Assembly: GCF_019739195.1 (NCBI RefSeq)
Contig: NZ_JAHHDS010000003.1
Coordinates: forward strand, 1,612,001-1,676,000
Direction: 5' to 3'
Length of the DNA stretch: 64,000 nucleotides
Source of the DNA: Microcella sp.
GTDB taxonomy: Bacteria; Actinomycetota; Actinomycetes; Actinomycetales; Microbacteriaceae
Shown here: piece by piece, positions 33,070 through 41,637 of the stretch
How positions within the stretch are numbered: position 1 is the stretch's first letter
Layout: every line of letters begins with the position of its first letter
Program-made: the position numbers and the translations under genes
Notes under the pieces: model-generated
What the model was told of the DNA's origin: nothing
Databases searched by the model: none
What the model saw: only the letters and a program-made list of their open reading frames with translations

Positions 33070-33100
33070 TTGACCTTGACGCAACGTCAACCTCTACCGT
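33070..33100 (+). promoter_or_regulatory. MerR-type promoter and operator of the TipA-like gene
   Basis: TTGACC (33070-33075) and TACCGT (33095-33100) are 19 bases apart, the long spacer typical of MerR-controlled promoters. The spacer contains the inverted repeat TTGACGCAACGTCAA (33076-33090). The -10 box ends 7 bases before ATG, so the message is probably leaderless. Confidence 0.75.
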
Positions 33101-33107
33101 GAGGGGC

Positions 33108-33854
33108 ATGCAGTGGTCGATTCAAGACATCGCCCGGTTGTCGGGCACCACGAGCCGCACCCTGCGGCACTACGACGACATCGGGCTGCTGCCTCCGAGC
33201 AGCATCGGCAGCAACGGCTACCGGTACTACAACGAGGCGGCGCTCACCCGGTTGCAGCGCATCTTGATGCTGCGCGAGCTGGGTCTCGGGCTGCCAGCGA
33301 TCGCCGAGGTGCTCGCCGGCCAGACCGACGATGCCCGCGCGCTCGTCGCCCACCTGCACTGGCTCGAACAAGAGCGAGAGCGGGTCGAGCGGCAGATCGT
33401 GAGCGTCGCGACCACGATTCGAAAACTAGAAGGAGGTGAACAACTGATGGCAGAAGAAATGCTCGATGGCTTTGACCACACCGTCTACCAAGACGAGGTC
33501 GAACAACGGTGGGGCAAGAATGCCTACGCGAAGAGCGACCGCTGGTGGCGTCAACTCGGCGCTGACGGCCAAGCGGCCTTCCAAGCGGAAGCCGGTGAGA
33601 TCACTCGCGCATTCGCCGCAGCACATGCGGCCGGCACCCCGGTCGACGCCGCCGAGGTGCAGGCGCTCGTCGCCCGGCACTACGCCTGGGTGCGCGCGGG
33701 CTGGGGAGGCACGGCTCCGAGCGCCGAGGCCTTTTTGGGCCTGGGCGACATGTACGTCGCCGACCAGCGCTTCGCGAAGCACTATGGCGGCCCCGGAGGC
33801 GCGCAGTACGTGCGCGACGCGATGGGCGTCTACGCGGCGAGCGAGCTCGCGTAG
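33108..33854 (+). CDS. TipA-like MerR-family regulator with TipAS domain
   Basis: A 248-residue regulator. Residues 1-70 form the MerR DNA-binding part (WSIQDIARLSGTTSRTLRHY, DDIGLLPPSS, GYRYYNEAALTRLQRILMLR), 75-112 the dimer coiled coil (LEQERERVERQIVSVATTIR), and 114-248 a TipAS-type ligand domain (VEQRWGKNAYAKSDRWWRQL). The TipAS part has no cysteine, so it cannot capture thiopeptides covalently as the Streptomyces protein does; another ligand is likely. A second start signal inside the gene (33447) could give the ligand domain alone. The last 25 bases overlap a small gene on the other strand. Confidence 0.88.
   Translation: MQWSIQDIARLSGTTSRTLRHYDDIGLLPPSSIGSNGYRYYNEAALTRLQRILMLRELGLGLPAIAEVLAGQTDDARALVAHLHWLEQERERVERQIVSVATTIRKLEGGEQLMAEEMLDGFDHTVYQDEVEQRWGKNAYAKSDRWWRQLGADGQAAFQAEAGEITRAFAAAHAAGTPVDAAEVQALVARHYAWVRAGWGGTAPSAEAFLGLGDMYVADQRFAKHYGGPGGAQYVRDAMGVYAASELA
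33430..33449 (+). promoter_or_regulatory. Internal Shine-Dalgarno and ATG for a short TipAS-like form
   Basis: AAGGAGGTG (33430-33439 region) is almost fully complementary to the end of 16S rRNA and lies 10 bases before an in-frame ATG at 33447. Translation from here gives a 135-residue protein that is exactly the ligand domain. This is the arrangement known for TipAL and TipAS in Streptomyces. Confidence 0.7.
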
Positions 33855-33970
33855 AACCCGTAGTGCGAGCGGACGGGTATGGGCCCGTACCCGTCCCTCG
33901 CCACCGTCTCGATCGTCGCGATGATCGCCCACAGAACCAGACCGCCGAGCGCGATCGTCACGCCGATCAT
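33830..33970 (-). CDS. Small membrane protein (46 residues)
   Basis: A short gene whose ATG overlaps the stop of the YczE-like gene (ATGA). The product starts MIGVTIALGGLVLWAIIATI, one clear helix, followed by a short polar tail with RDGYGPIPVRSHYGF. The DGYxPIP tail resembles small proteins I have seen in related actinobacteria, function unknown. Its 3' end overlaps the TipA-like gene by 25 bases on the opposite strand. Confidence 0.6.
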   Translation of the reverse strand: MIGVTIALGGLVLWAIIATIETVARDGYGPIPVRSHYGFYASSLAA

Positions 33971-34596
33971 GCGGGCACCGCCGCGGGAGCAGGTTGCGGA
34001 TGCTCTCCGGGAGCTCGCAGCAGCGGCAAGGTCACCCCGACCATCGGGCCGATGAGCAGCGCGAACGCCACGGTGCCGAACCCGACCGTGCCGCCCAGCA
34101 GCCAGCCGATTGCGAGCACGGTCACCTCGACGCCCGTGCGCACCTTCCAGATCTTCCAGCCGAAGCGCGCGTGCGCACCCGTCATGAGTCCGTCGCGCGG
34201 GCCGGGGCCGAAGCGGGCGCCGATGTAGAGGCCTGTGGCGACGGCGAGCAGGGCGAGCCCGCCCGCGAACATCAGCCACTGCGCCCAGAGCTGCTCGGGC
34301 GTCTCGATGACGAGCATCGCGAGGTCGATCACGGGCCCGATGAGCAGCACGTTGAGCACGGTGCCGATGCCGGGCTTCTGGCGAATGGGAATCCAGAGCA
34401 GCAGCACCCCGGCACCGATGAGCACGACGATGAGTCCGATCGACCAGCCGGTCTGCACCTCGAGCCCTTGAGCGAAGACCGTCCAGGGGTCGAGACCCAC
34501 GTTGGCCTGGATGAGCAGGGCGACGGCGACGCCGTAGAAGAAGAGGCCGAGCAGCAACTGGCCCCAGCGGTGGATCATGATGCGCGGTGCAGACAT
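33967..34596 (-). CDS. YczE/YitT-like membrane protein
   Basis: A 209-residue integral membrane protein with about five helices, beginning RWGQLLLGLFFYGVAVALLI and with the family stretch ANVGLDPWTVFAQGL and GARFGPGPRDGLMTG. It matches the YczE family, which in many bacteria is next to and divergent from a MocR-type regulator, as here. Transport or sensing function is unproven; some relatives are linked to vitamin B6 or amino-acid related control by their neighbours. Confidence 0.85.
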   Translation of the reverse strand: MSAPRIMIHRWGQLLLGLFFYGVAVALLIQANVGLDPWTVFAQGLEVQTGWSIGLIVVLIGAGVLLLWIPIRQKPGIGTVLNVLLIGPVIDLAMLVIETPEQLWAQWLMFAGGLALLAVATGLYIGARFGPGPRDGLMTGAHARFGWKIWKVRTGVEVTVLAIGWLLGGTVGFGTVAFALLIGPMVGVTLPLLRAPGEHPQPAPAAVPA

Positions 34597-34615
34597 GGCA
34601 TCATCATCCCGGTCA

Positions 34616-34642
34616 AATTGGCCTTCTCACAAGATGCCAATT
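34616..34642. promoter_or_regulatory. Inverted repeat between yczE-like and mocR genes
   Basis: AATTGGC (34616-34622) and GCCAATT (34636-34642) are perfect inverted arms 13 bases apart in the 62-base divergent gap. Likely the site of the MocR regulator. It stands just before the TACCGT -10 box. Confidence 0.55.
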
Positions 34643-34646
34643 CTGC

Positions 34647-34652
34647 TACCGT
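34647..34652 (+). promoter_or_regulatory. Leaderless -10 box of the MocR gene
   Basis: TACCGT ends 6 bases before the ATG at 34659. Confidence 0.5.
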
Positions 34653-34658
34653 GGCCGC

Positions 34659-36110
34659 ATGGCGACCCTATCGGCCCGCGCATTGGCCTCACAGCTCGGC
34701 GAATGGCGACCGAGCGGCGTGACTCCGCTCTATGAAGCGCTCGCCGATCGCATCCGTTTGCTCATTCTCGACGGGCGCATCGCGCTCGGCACGCGGCTGC
34801 CCGCCGAGCGCCTGCTGGCCGACCACGAAGACCTCAGCCGCACGACGGTCGCAGCCGCCTACGCGCGACTGCGCGACCTCGGCTTCGCGCAGAGCCTGCG
34901 CGGCTCGGGAACCGTCGCGCGACTGCCGCTCGGCGAGTCTGACGGGGTTCCTTGGATTGGCGAGTCTGCGGCCCCCGGCATGCTCGACCTCTCGAAGGCG
35001 ACGCTGCCCGCCATTCCGATCGTCGCTCAGGCCGCACGCGAGGCGGTCGAGCTGCTGCCCGCCCACCTGCACGAGAGCGGCTTTGACCCGCACGGCCTGC
35101 TCGTGCTGCGCCAGGCTCTCGCCGACCGCTACTCAGTGCGCGGGCTGCCGACGAGCGCTGACGAGATCATGGTCACGCTCGGCGCCCAGCACGCGATCGC
35201 CCTCATCGCCCGCACGCTACTGGCCCGCGGCGACCGCGCCCTCGTCGAAGCACCGAGCTACCCGCACGCTGTCGAGGCCTTGCTGGCCGCGGGTGCTCGG
35301 CTCGTGTCGGTACCCGTCACGACCGACAGAGGGTGGGATGACGACGTGCTCGAGCAGGTCATGCCCCGCACGGCGCCCGCCCTCGCCTACCTCATGCCCG
35401 ACTTTCACAACCCGACCGGCCGCACGATGCCCGACGATCAGCGCGATCGCGTGCAGGCGCTCGCCGCGGCGCACGGCACGGTGCTGCTCGTCGACGAGAC
35501 CATGGGCGAACTCGGTTTCGCGCGCGCGACGCAACCCGCACCCTTCGCCATCGGCGCTGAGCGCCACGGCGCGCACGTCGTCACCGTCGGGTCAGTGGGC
35601 AAGAGCATCTGGGGCGGGGTGCGCCTCGGCTGGATTCGCTCTGACCGCGAGACCATCACGCGCCTCTCGCTCGCGCGCCTCGCCGGCGACCTGGGCAACC
35701 CCGTGCTCGAGCAGCTCGTGCTGCTGCGCTTGCTCGACTCGTACGACCGAGTGCTGGATGCCCGCCGCGAGCAACTGCGTACCGGCCACGCCCTCATGGT
35801 CGCCGAGCTCGAGCAGCGCTTTCCGACCTGGTCGGTGCCCCAGGTCGATGGTGGCCTGAGCCTCTGGGTGAACCTCGGCGACCCGGTGAGCTCGCAGCTC
35901 GCGCTCGCGGCGCGGGCCGAGGGACTACTCGTCGGCGCTGGCCCGCGCTTCGGCCTCGACGGCGCTTTCGAGCGCTTCATCCGCCTGCCGTTCTGCCACC
36001 CGGCCGAGATGACGCTCCCGGCTCTCGACCTGCTGCAGCGCGCCTGGGGCCGCGTCGTCGACCGCGAGCCGATGGCACCGTCGCAGGAACTGCTCGCGGC
36101 GGTCGTGTAG
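34659..36110 (+). CDS. MocR-type regulator (GntR domain fused to PLP aminotransferase fold)
   Basis: A 483-residue fusion. Residues about 18-90 form a GntR winged helix (LYEALADRIRLLILDGRIAL, LSRTTVAAAYARLRDLGFA). The rest is a fold-type I aminotransferase module: FHNPTG at 249-254, the DE pair at 279-280 (LLVDETMGE), and the PLP lysine Lys315 in SVGKSIWGG. Such proteins bind pyridoxal phosphate and act as regulators. The probable target is the divergent membrane-protein gene. The ATG at 34659 was preferred to an upstream frame start at 34587. Confidence 0.92.
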   Translation: MATLSARALASQLGEWRPSGVTPLYEALADRIRLLILDGRIALGTRLPAERLLADHEDLSRTTVAAAYARLRDLGFAQSLRGSGTVARLPLGESDGVPWIGESAAPGMLDLSKATLPAIPIVAQAAREAVELLPAHLHESGFDPHGLLVLRQALADRYSVRGLPTSADEIMVTLGAQHAIALIARTLLARGDRALVEAPSYPHAVEALLAAGARLVSVPVTTDRGWDDDVLEQVMPRTAPALAYLMPDFHNPTGRTMPDDQRDRVQALAAAHGTVLLVDETMGELGFARATQPAPFAIGAERHGAHVVTVGSVGKSIWGGVRLGWIRSDRETITRLSLARLAGDLGNPVLEQLVLLRLLDSYDRVLDARREQLRTGHALMVAELEQRFPTWSVPQVDGGLSLWVNLGDPVSSQLALAARAEGLLVGAGPRFGLDGAFERFIRLPFCHPAEMTLPALDLLQRAWGRVVDREPMAPSQELLAAVV

Positions 36111-36127
36111 CGTGGCGCGGGCATCCT

Positions 36128-36139
36128 GACCGATCGGTC
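36128..36139. promoter_or_regulatory. GACCGATCGGTC palindrome upstream of the RND gene
   Basis: A perfect 12-base palindrome of the sort bound by TetR-family proteins, 128 bases before the RND start. No TetR gene is in the window. The remaining part of 36140-36266 shows nothing I can name except GGAG before the start. Confidence 0.4.
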
Positions 36140-36266
36140 GGATTCGAGGTCGGCGCTCACCGCTCGCTGTGTGAATACTCAGCGTGCGCTGGGATGCTGA
36201 CCACCGCACCAGCCTGCCCCACACAGCCACCCGAGCCCCCGCTCGCTCACTTGACCGGAGTTTTTC

Positions 36267-39200
36267 GTGCACCTTCTCTCGGTGTTCAGCCTGCGCAACC
36301 GCGCTCTCATCGCTCTGGTCACCATCGTGGTGGGCCTCTTCGGCGGCATCGCACTGACGACGCTCAAGCAAGAGCTGATTCCGTCGGTGGCCTTCCCGCA
36401 GGTGATCGTCATCACGCAGTACCCCGGTGCGGCCCCCGAGATTGTCGAGCAAGACGTCTCGACGCCGATCGAGACCGCGGTGCAGGGCATCCCCGGCCTC
36501 GACGGATCGAACGCGACATCGAGCACGGGCTTCTCGATCGTCTCGGCGAGCTTCGCTTTTGGCACCGACCTCGTGCGCACCGAGCAGCGCGTGCAGCTCG
36601 CCATCAACCGCCTGAACCTGCCGAACGATGTCGAGCCCCAAGTGCTCACCGGCTCGATCGACGACTTTCCGATTGTGCAGATCGCCGTCACGAGCAACCT
36701 CAGCGCGGGCGAGCTCGAATCGGCGCTCGAGTCGCAGGCCGTCATCGAGCTCAACGATCTCGACGGCGTGCGTGAGGTCTCGATTCAGGGCGCCGTCGGC
36801 GAGCGCGTCACGATCACGCCCGATAAAGACGAACTGTTCGCGCGCGGACTGACGACGGGCGACATCACCGATGCCCTCGATGCCTACGGCGTGCTGCTGC
36901 CTGCCGGTGTCATCACCGAAGACGGCTTCGAGCTGCCCGTCATCTCGGGCGTGCGCATCACCTCGGCCGACGAGCTCGCGGCCCTGCCGCTGCTGAGCGC
37001 CGAGGTCGCCGACACCCGCATCTCTGACGTCGCCACTGTCGAGGTCGAGAACGACCCGGTCAGCGGCTACTCGCGGGTCAACGGCGAACCAGCCCTGACG
37101 CTCGCCGTCACCAAGACTCCCGCCGGCAACACTGTTGAGGTCTCACGCGCCGTGCAGGCCGCCCTGCCCGCGATCGCCGACGCGATCGGCAACGGCACCG
37201 AGTTCACGGTGGTCTTCGACCAGGCGCCGTTCATCGAGAAGTCGATCGAGGCGCTCGCTACCGAGGGTCTGCTCGGCCTCGGCTTCGCCGTCATCGTGAT
37301 TCTCATCTTCCTGCTGTCGGTGCGCGCGACGATCGTCACCGCCATTTCGATTCCGACCTCGGTGTTGCTGACCTTCATCGGCATGCAGGTCTCGGGCTAC
37401 ACCCTCAATATCCTCACCCTCGGCGCCATCACGATCGCGGTCGGCCGCGTCGTCGACGACTCGATCGTCGTCGTCGAGAACATCAAGCGCCACCTCGCGC
37501 TCGGCGAAGAGAAGACGCAAGCGATTCTCGTCGGTGTCAAAGAGGTCGCGGGTGCCATCACCGCCGCCACCGCCACCACGATCGCGGTCTTCCTGCCCAT
37601 CGCCCTCGTCGGCGACATCACCGGCGAGCTGTTCCGGCCCTTCGCGCTGACGACGGCCATCGCCCTCGCCGCCTCGCTCTTCGTCTCGCTCACGATCGTG
37701 CCCGTGCTCTCGTACTGGTTCTTGCGCGCGCCGAAGGCCCGCAAGCACGCAGCCGACGCCGACGTCGTCGCAGCCGACGCTCCGCTCAGCATCGACGAAG
37801 AGTCGGCCCGGCCGACGCTGCTGCAGCGCGGCTACCTGCCCGTGATCCGCTGGACCCTCAAGCGCCCCATCGCCACTCTGCTGCTTGCCGTGCTCGTGCT
37901 CGGCGGCACCGGCTTCTTGGCCACGGGTCTCAAGACGAACTTCATCGGCAACTCGGGCCAGAACACCCTCACGGTCTCGCAGACGCTGCCGAACGGCTCG
38001 AGCCTCGAAGAACTCGATGCCGCGGCCATGCTCGCCGAGCGAGAACTGATCGACGTCGAGGGCGTCGAGACCGTGCAGGCCTCGATCGGCTCGGGTAGCG
38101 GCACTCTTGCGAGCATCTTCGGCGGCGGCGACATCACGTTCTCGCTGACGACCGACGAGTCGCTCGACCAGACGGAGCTTGCGCAGAACGTGCGCGACGC
38201 CCTCGAGGGTCTCGACGACGCCGGCGAGTTCAGCGTGCAGTCGGGCCAGGGCGCGGGCTTCGGCGGCAGCGACATCGAGATCGACATCACCGCGACGAGC
38301 ACCGACGACCTCGAGGCTGCCTCGCAGAGCATTCTCGACGAGGTGCGCGCGCTCGACGCGACGGCCGAGGCGACGAGCAACCTCGCCGACACGCAGCCCT
38401 ACATCGCTATCGAGGTCGACCGCGACCGGGCTGCCGAGCTCGGCCTGAGCGAGATCGCCGTCGGCGGCATTGTCACCGCGGCGATGTTCCCCGCGTCGGT
38501 CGGCAGCGTTGTCTTCGACGACCGCACGCTGTCGATCTTCTTGCGCGATGTGGATGCTCCCACCACGGTCGACGAATTGCGTGACTTCAGCATCCCGACC
38601 GCCATCGGGCCGCAGCCGCTCAGCGAGCTTGCGACGATCGAGCAGGTCGACGGGCCGGCGAGCATCACGACCGTGCGCGGCGTGCGCAGCGCGACCATCA
38701 CGGTCACGCCGGCGATCGCCGACATCGGGTCGGCGTCGACCCAGGTGCAGGAAGCGGTGGACTCTGCCGACCTGCCGACCGGCGTGCAAGCCGAGCTCGG
38801 CGGCGTCACCTCACAGCAGGCCGATGCGTTCAGCCAGCTGGGCCTCGCCCTGCTCGCGGCGATCCTCATCGTCTACGTGATCATGGTCGCGACCTTCAAG
38901 AGCCTGCGCCAGCCGCTGCTGCTGCTCGTGTCGATTCCGTTCGCGGCGACCGGCGCGATCGCGCTGCAGCTCATCGCCGACATTCCGCTCGGCGTGCCGT
39001 CGCTCATCGGCGTGCTCATGCTCATCGGCATCGTCGTGACGAACGCGATCATGCTCATCGACCTCGTCAACCAGTATCGAGAGCGAGGCATGAGCGCCTA
39101 CAAGGCCGTGGTCGAAGGGTCGTCGCGCCGTCTGCGCCCGATTCTCATGACCGCGGCGGCGACGATCTTCGCACTGTTGCCGCTCGGCATCGGCATCACG

Positions 39201-39383
39201 GGCAGCGGCGGGTTCATCTCGCAGCCGCTCGCGATCGTGGTCATCGGCGGCCTCGTGTCGTCGACACTGCTGACGCTCGTCGTGCTGCCGGCGCTGTATT
39301 ACCTGGTCGAGGGCGCCGCTGAGCGTCGCGCGGCCAAGCGCAAGGCGAAGGCCACGACTCTCGAGGGGCAGCCCGCCAGCTAG
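36267..39383 (+). CDS. RND-family efflux permease (HAE type)
   Basis: A 1038-residue proton-driven pump of the AcrB-like superfamily. It begins LRNRALIALVTIVVGLFGGI (helix 1), followed by the first large outer loop (about residues 40-330), helices 2-6 with GRVVDDSIVVVENIKRHLAL holding the proton-relay acidic residues, the second outer loop, and the last helices with LIGIVVTNAIMLIDLVNQYR. In a Gram-positive cell there is no outer membrane, so it must export into the wall or act on the membrane lipid layer. No adaptor gene is next to it. GTG start behind GGAG. Confidence 0.92.
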   Translation: MHLLSVFSLRNRALIALVTIVVGLFGGIALTTLKQELIPSVAFPQVIVITQYPGAAPEIVEQDVSTPIETAVQGIPGLDGSNATSSTGFSIVSASFAFGTDLVRTEQRVQLAINRLNLPNDVEPQVLTGSIDDFPIVQIAVTSNLSAGELESALESQAVIELNDLDGVREVSIQGAVGERVTITPDKDELFARGLTTGDITDALDAYGVLLPAGVITEDGFELPVISGVRITSADELAALPLLSAEVADTRISDVATVEVENDPVSGYSRVNGEPALTLAVTKTPAGNTVEVSRAVQAALPAIADAIGNGTEFTVVFDQAPFIEKSIEALATEGLLGLGFAVIVILIFLLSVRATIVTAISIPTSVLLTFIGMQVSGYTLNILTLGAITIAVGRVVDDSIVVVENIKRHLALGEEKTQAILVGVKEVAGAITAATATTIAVFLPIALVGDITGELFRPFALTTAIALAASLFVSLTIVPVLSYWFLRAPKARKHAADADVVAADAPLSIDEESARPTLLQRGYLPVIRWTLKRPIATLLLAVLVLGGTGFLATGLKTNFIGNSGQNTLTVSQTLPNGSSLEELDAAAMLAERELIDVEGVETVQASIGSGSGTLASIFGGGDITFSLTTDESLDQTELAQNVRDALEGLDDAGEFSVQSGQGAGFGGSDIEIDITATSTDDLEAASQSILDEVRALDATAEATSNLADTQPYIAIEVDRDRAAELGLSEIAVGGIVTAAMFPASVGSVVFDDRTLSIFLRDVDAPTTVDELRDFSIPTAIGPQPLSELATIEQVDGPASITTVRGVRSATITVTPAIADIGSASTQVQEAVDSADLPTGVQAELGGVTSQQADAFSQLGLALLAAILIVYVIMVATFKSLRQPLLLLVSIPFAATGAIALQLIADIPLGVPSLIGVLMLIGIVVTNAIMLIDLVNQYRERGMSAYKAVVEGSSRRLRPILMTAAATIFALLPLGIGITGSGGFISQPLAIVVIGGLVSSTLLTLVVLPALYYLVEGAAERRAAKRKAKATTLEGQPAS

Positions 39384-39445
39384 CCAGTGGTCGCCGTGGT
39401 CAGGTGTTGCTAGCGTGAGCACACCCTGACCGAAAGCGATTCGCC

Positions 39446-40441
39446 ATGACCGCAGCGCCGCCCTCCGACGATTCCGCCACGGTCTCGCCCGGAGTCTTCA
39501 CGAGCACGACCGTGCAGCTCGCGCCCTACCGCATTCAGTGGCTCGCGCGCCTGATGTACGGCAACGCGTTCGAGTTCGTCACAATCGCCGTGATCATTGC
39601 CAATGCGGCGGCGCTGGGGGTGCTCACCTACTCTGACCTGCCGGCCGGAGTCGCAGCCACCGCGATCGCGATCGACCGCTTCGCGATCATCTTCTACACG
39701 ATCGAGCTCGTGCTGCGCATCGTCTCGTACGGCCGCAAGCCGTGGATGTTCTTCCGCAACCCCTGGAACGTTTTCGACTTCATCATCGTCGTCGCCATCC
39801 CGTTCCTCGACGGCGCCACCGTCATCTTCCGACTCGTGCGACTGCTGCGCATTTTGCGCATCTTCCGCTTCTTGCCCGAGGCGCGCATCCTCATGCTCTC
39901 GATGATCAAGTCGGTCGCCCCGCTCGCGAACCTCGCCGTGCTCATCGGCTTCTTGATGTTCATCTACGCCATGGCTGGGGTGTACCTCTTCGGTACGCAG
40001 AACCCCGAGCAGTGGGGCAACATCGGCGCGGCCATGATCACGCTCACGGTCATGCTGACGCTCGAGAACTTTCCTGACTCGTTTCTCGCCGGGCTCGAGA
40101 TCACGCCCCTCGCCCTGCTCTTCTTCCTCTCGTACATGTTCTTCATCGTGTTCACGGTGCTCAACGTGCTCATCGGCATCGTGCTCACCGCCATGGACCA
40201 AGCTCGCGAAGAGGTCACCGCCGACCGGGCGACCGAGAACCTGCCGACGGCGACCGGCACGATCCGGCTGCCGCGCGGCGGGGACGATGCGGCGACGGAT
40301 GCTCGCTCGACGCGCGCCGAGCTCGACTCGCTCGACGCCGAGCTCGACGCCCTCGCGAGCGCGGGGCGGGCATCCCCCGACCACATCCGGCGCATCCGCG
40401 ACGAGATCGACCGTCTCAAGTCGGCGGGCAGCGCGACATGA
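39446..40441 (+). CDS. Voltage-gated ion channel of the bacterial sodium-channel type
   Basis: A 331-residue six-helix channel subunit. S4 carries five arginines at every third position (Arg129, 132, 135, 138, 141) in FRLVRLLRILRIFRFLPEAR. The pore loop is TLENFPD (205-211), which keeps the Glu found in the TLES filter of NaChBac-like sodium channels but changes its flanks. S6 ends VLIGIVLTAMDQARE. A C-terminal helix (residues about 285-325) is a likely tetramer coiled coil. Na+ is the best guess; Ca2+ cannot be excluded. It overlaps the next gene by ATGA. Confidence 0.87.
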   Translation: MTAAPPSDDSATVSPGVFTSTTVQLAPYRIQWLARLMYGNAFEFVTIAVIIANAAALGVLTYSDLPAGVAATAIAIDRFAIIFYTIELVLRIVSYGRKPWMFFRNPWNVFDFIIVVAIPFLDGATVIFRLVRLLRILRIFRFLPEARILMLSMIKSVAPLANLAVLIGFLMFIYAMAGVYLFGTQNPEQWGNIGAAMITLTVMLTLENFPDSFLAGLEITPLALLFFLSYMFFIVFTVLNVLIGIVLTAMDQAREEVTADRATENLPTATGTIRLPRGGDDAATDARSTRAELDSLDAELDALASAGRASPDHIRRIRDEIDRLKSAGSAT

Positions 40442-41637
40442 GAGCCCGCAGTGTCGCGGCCGGGGCTCTGGCCACTGTCGGCCTGCTGCTGGTTCCCGGG
40501 GCGGTCATGGCCCACTGGGCGACCGTGCAGCTCGTCGAGACCGAGCGCTTCGTCGAGGCGCTCGCTCCGCTTGCCGATAACCCCGCGGTGCAAGACCGCA
40601 TCATCGTCGAGGTCACGGCGCTCGTCGACGAGCAGGTCGACATCTCGGGGGTCACGTCTGATCTGCTGAGCGGACTCGGCGAGGCCCTCGAGCTTGGCGA
40701 TCGAGCCCAAGACGCGCTCGAGCTCGTCAGTGAGCCGATCGCCGCCGGCGTGCGCGCGCTCGTCGCCGACGTCGTCGGAGAGGTCGTGCGGTCACCCGCC
40801 TTCAGCTCGGCGTGGGCGTCGTCGGTCGAGCTGCTGCATGCGCAGGGCATCCGACTGCTGTCGGGCTCGCCCGACTCGCTGCTCGAGCTCGATCGCGACG
40901 GCACGCTGCGGCTACCTCTCGGCCCGATCGTCGCCGACGTTCGCGCGGCGCTCGTCGCCCAGGGCGTGCCCTTCGCCGCTGCGATTCCCGACATCGACCG
41001 TTCGATCGTCATCGCCGAGGTGCCGAACCTCGCACTCGCGCGGGTGATCTACCAGGTTGGCATCGCGATCGGAGTCTGGCTGCCCTGGGTCACGGCGGCG
41101 CTCATCGCTGGCGCGATCCTGCTGAGCCCTCGACGCGCGCTCACGCTGCGCACCGTCGGTGTCTTCCTCGCCGTCATCGCCGGGCTGCTCGCGATCGGCT
41201 TCGCCCTTGCCCGTACCGCGCTCACGGCCTATGTCGGGCCAGAGTCGAGCGCCCTCGTCGGCGTGGTCTTCGACGCGGTGCTCGGCTACGCGACGACGAC
41301 GATCCTGGCTCTGCTCACCCTGGGCGTGCTTGTCGGCCTCGTCGGCTGGTGGTTCGGCCCCGGGGCGCGCGTGAGCACGTGGCGCGCGCGAGCCGCCGAG
41401 GGCATGTCGTCGGCTCGAGCGGCACGAGCGCGGTCGGGCTTCGGTCTCGGCCGGTTCGGCGAGTGGATGCTGCGGGAACGCCTCATGGTGCACTCGACGC
41501 TCATCGCGCTCGCGATCGTTCCCGCGCTGCTCACTCCGCCGCTCTCGGTTCTCTCGGTGCTGGCCTCGGCGCTGCTCGCTCTCGGTCTCATCGTGCTCGC
41601 GGAAGTGCTCATGAGCGAGCCGGCTGCTGTCTCTTAG
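40438..41637 (+). CDS. Polytopic membrane protein of unknown function
   Basis: A 399-residue protein with a first helix (AAGALATVGLLLVPGAVMAH), a long extracellular or periplasmic-side part of about 170 residues rich in Val, Asp and Glu (VQLVETERFVEALAPLADNP), then four to five helices and a cytoplasmic Arg-rich loop before the last pair. I recognise the layout as that of uncharacterised actinobacterial membrane proteins. Its start overlaps the ion-channel gene (ATGA), so the two should be made together and may interact. Confidence 0.75.
   Translation: MRARSVAAGALATVGLLLVPGAVMAHWATVQLVETERFVEALAPLADNPAVQDRIIVEVTALVDEQVDISGVTSDLLSGLGEALELGDRAQDALELVSEPIAAGVRALVADVVGEVVRSPAFSSAWASSVELLHAQGIRLLSGSPDSLLELDRDGTLRLPLGPIVADVRAALVAQGVPFAAAIPDIDRSIVIAEVPNLALARVIYQVGIAIGVWLPWVTAALIAGAILLSPRRALTLRTVGVFLAVIAGLLAIGFALARTALTAYVGPESSALVGVVFDAVLGYATTTILALLTLGVLVGLVGWWFGPGARVSTWRARAAEGMSSARAARARSGFGLGRFGEWMLRERLMVHSTLIALAIVPALLTPPLSVLSVLASALLALGLIVLAEVLMSEPAAVS

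Noticed and set aside
37143-38789. 548-codon open frame antisense to the RND gene
   Set aside because: Composition is that of reverse-strand reading of a membrane protein; no motif or ribosome site.
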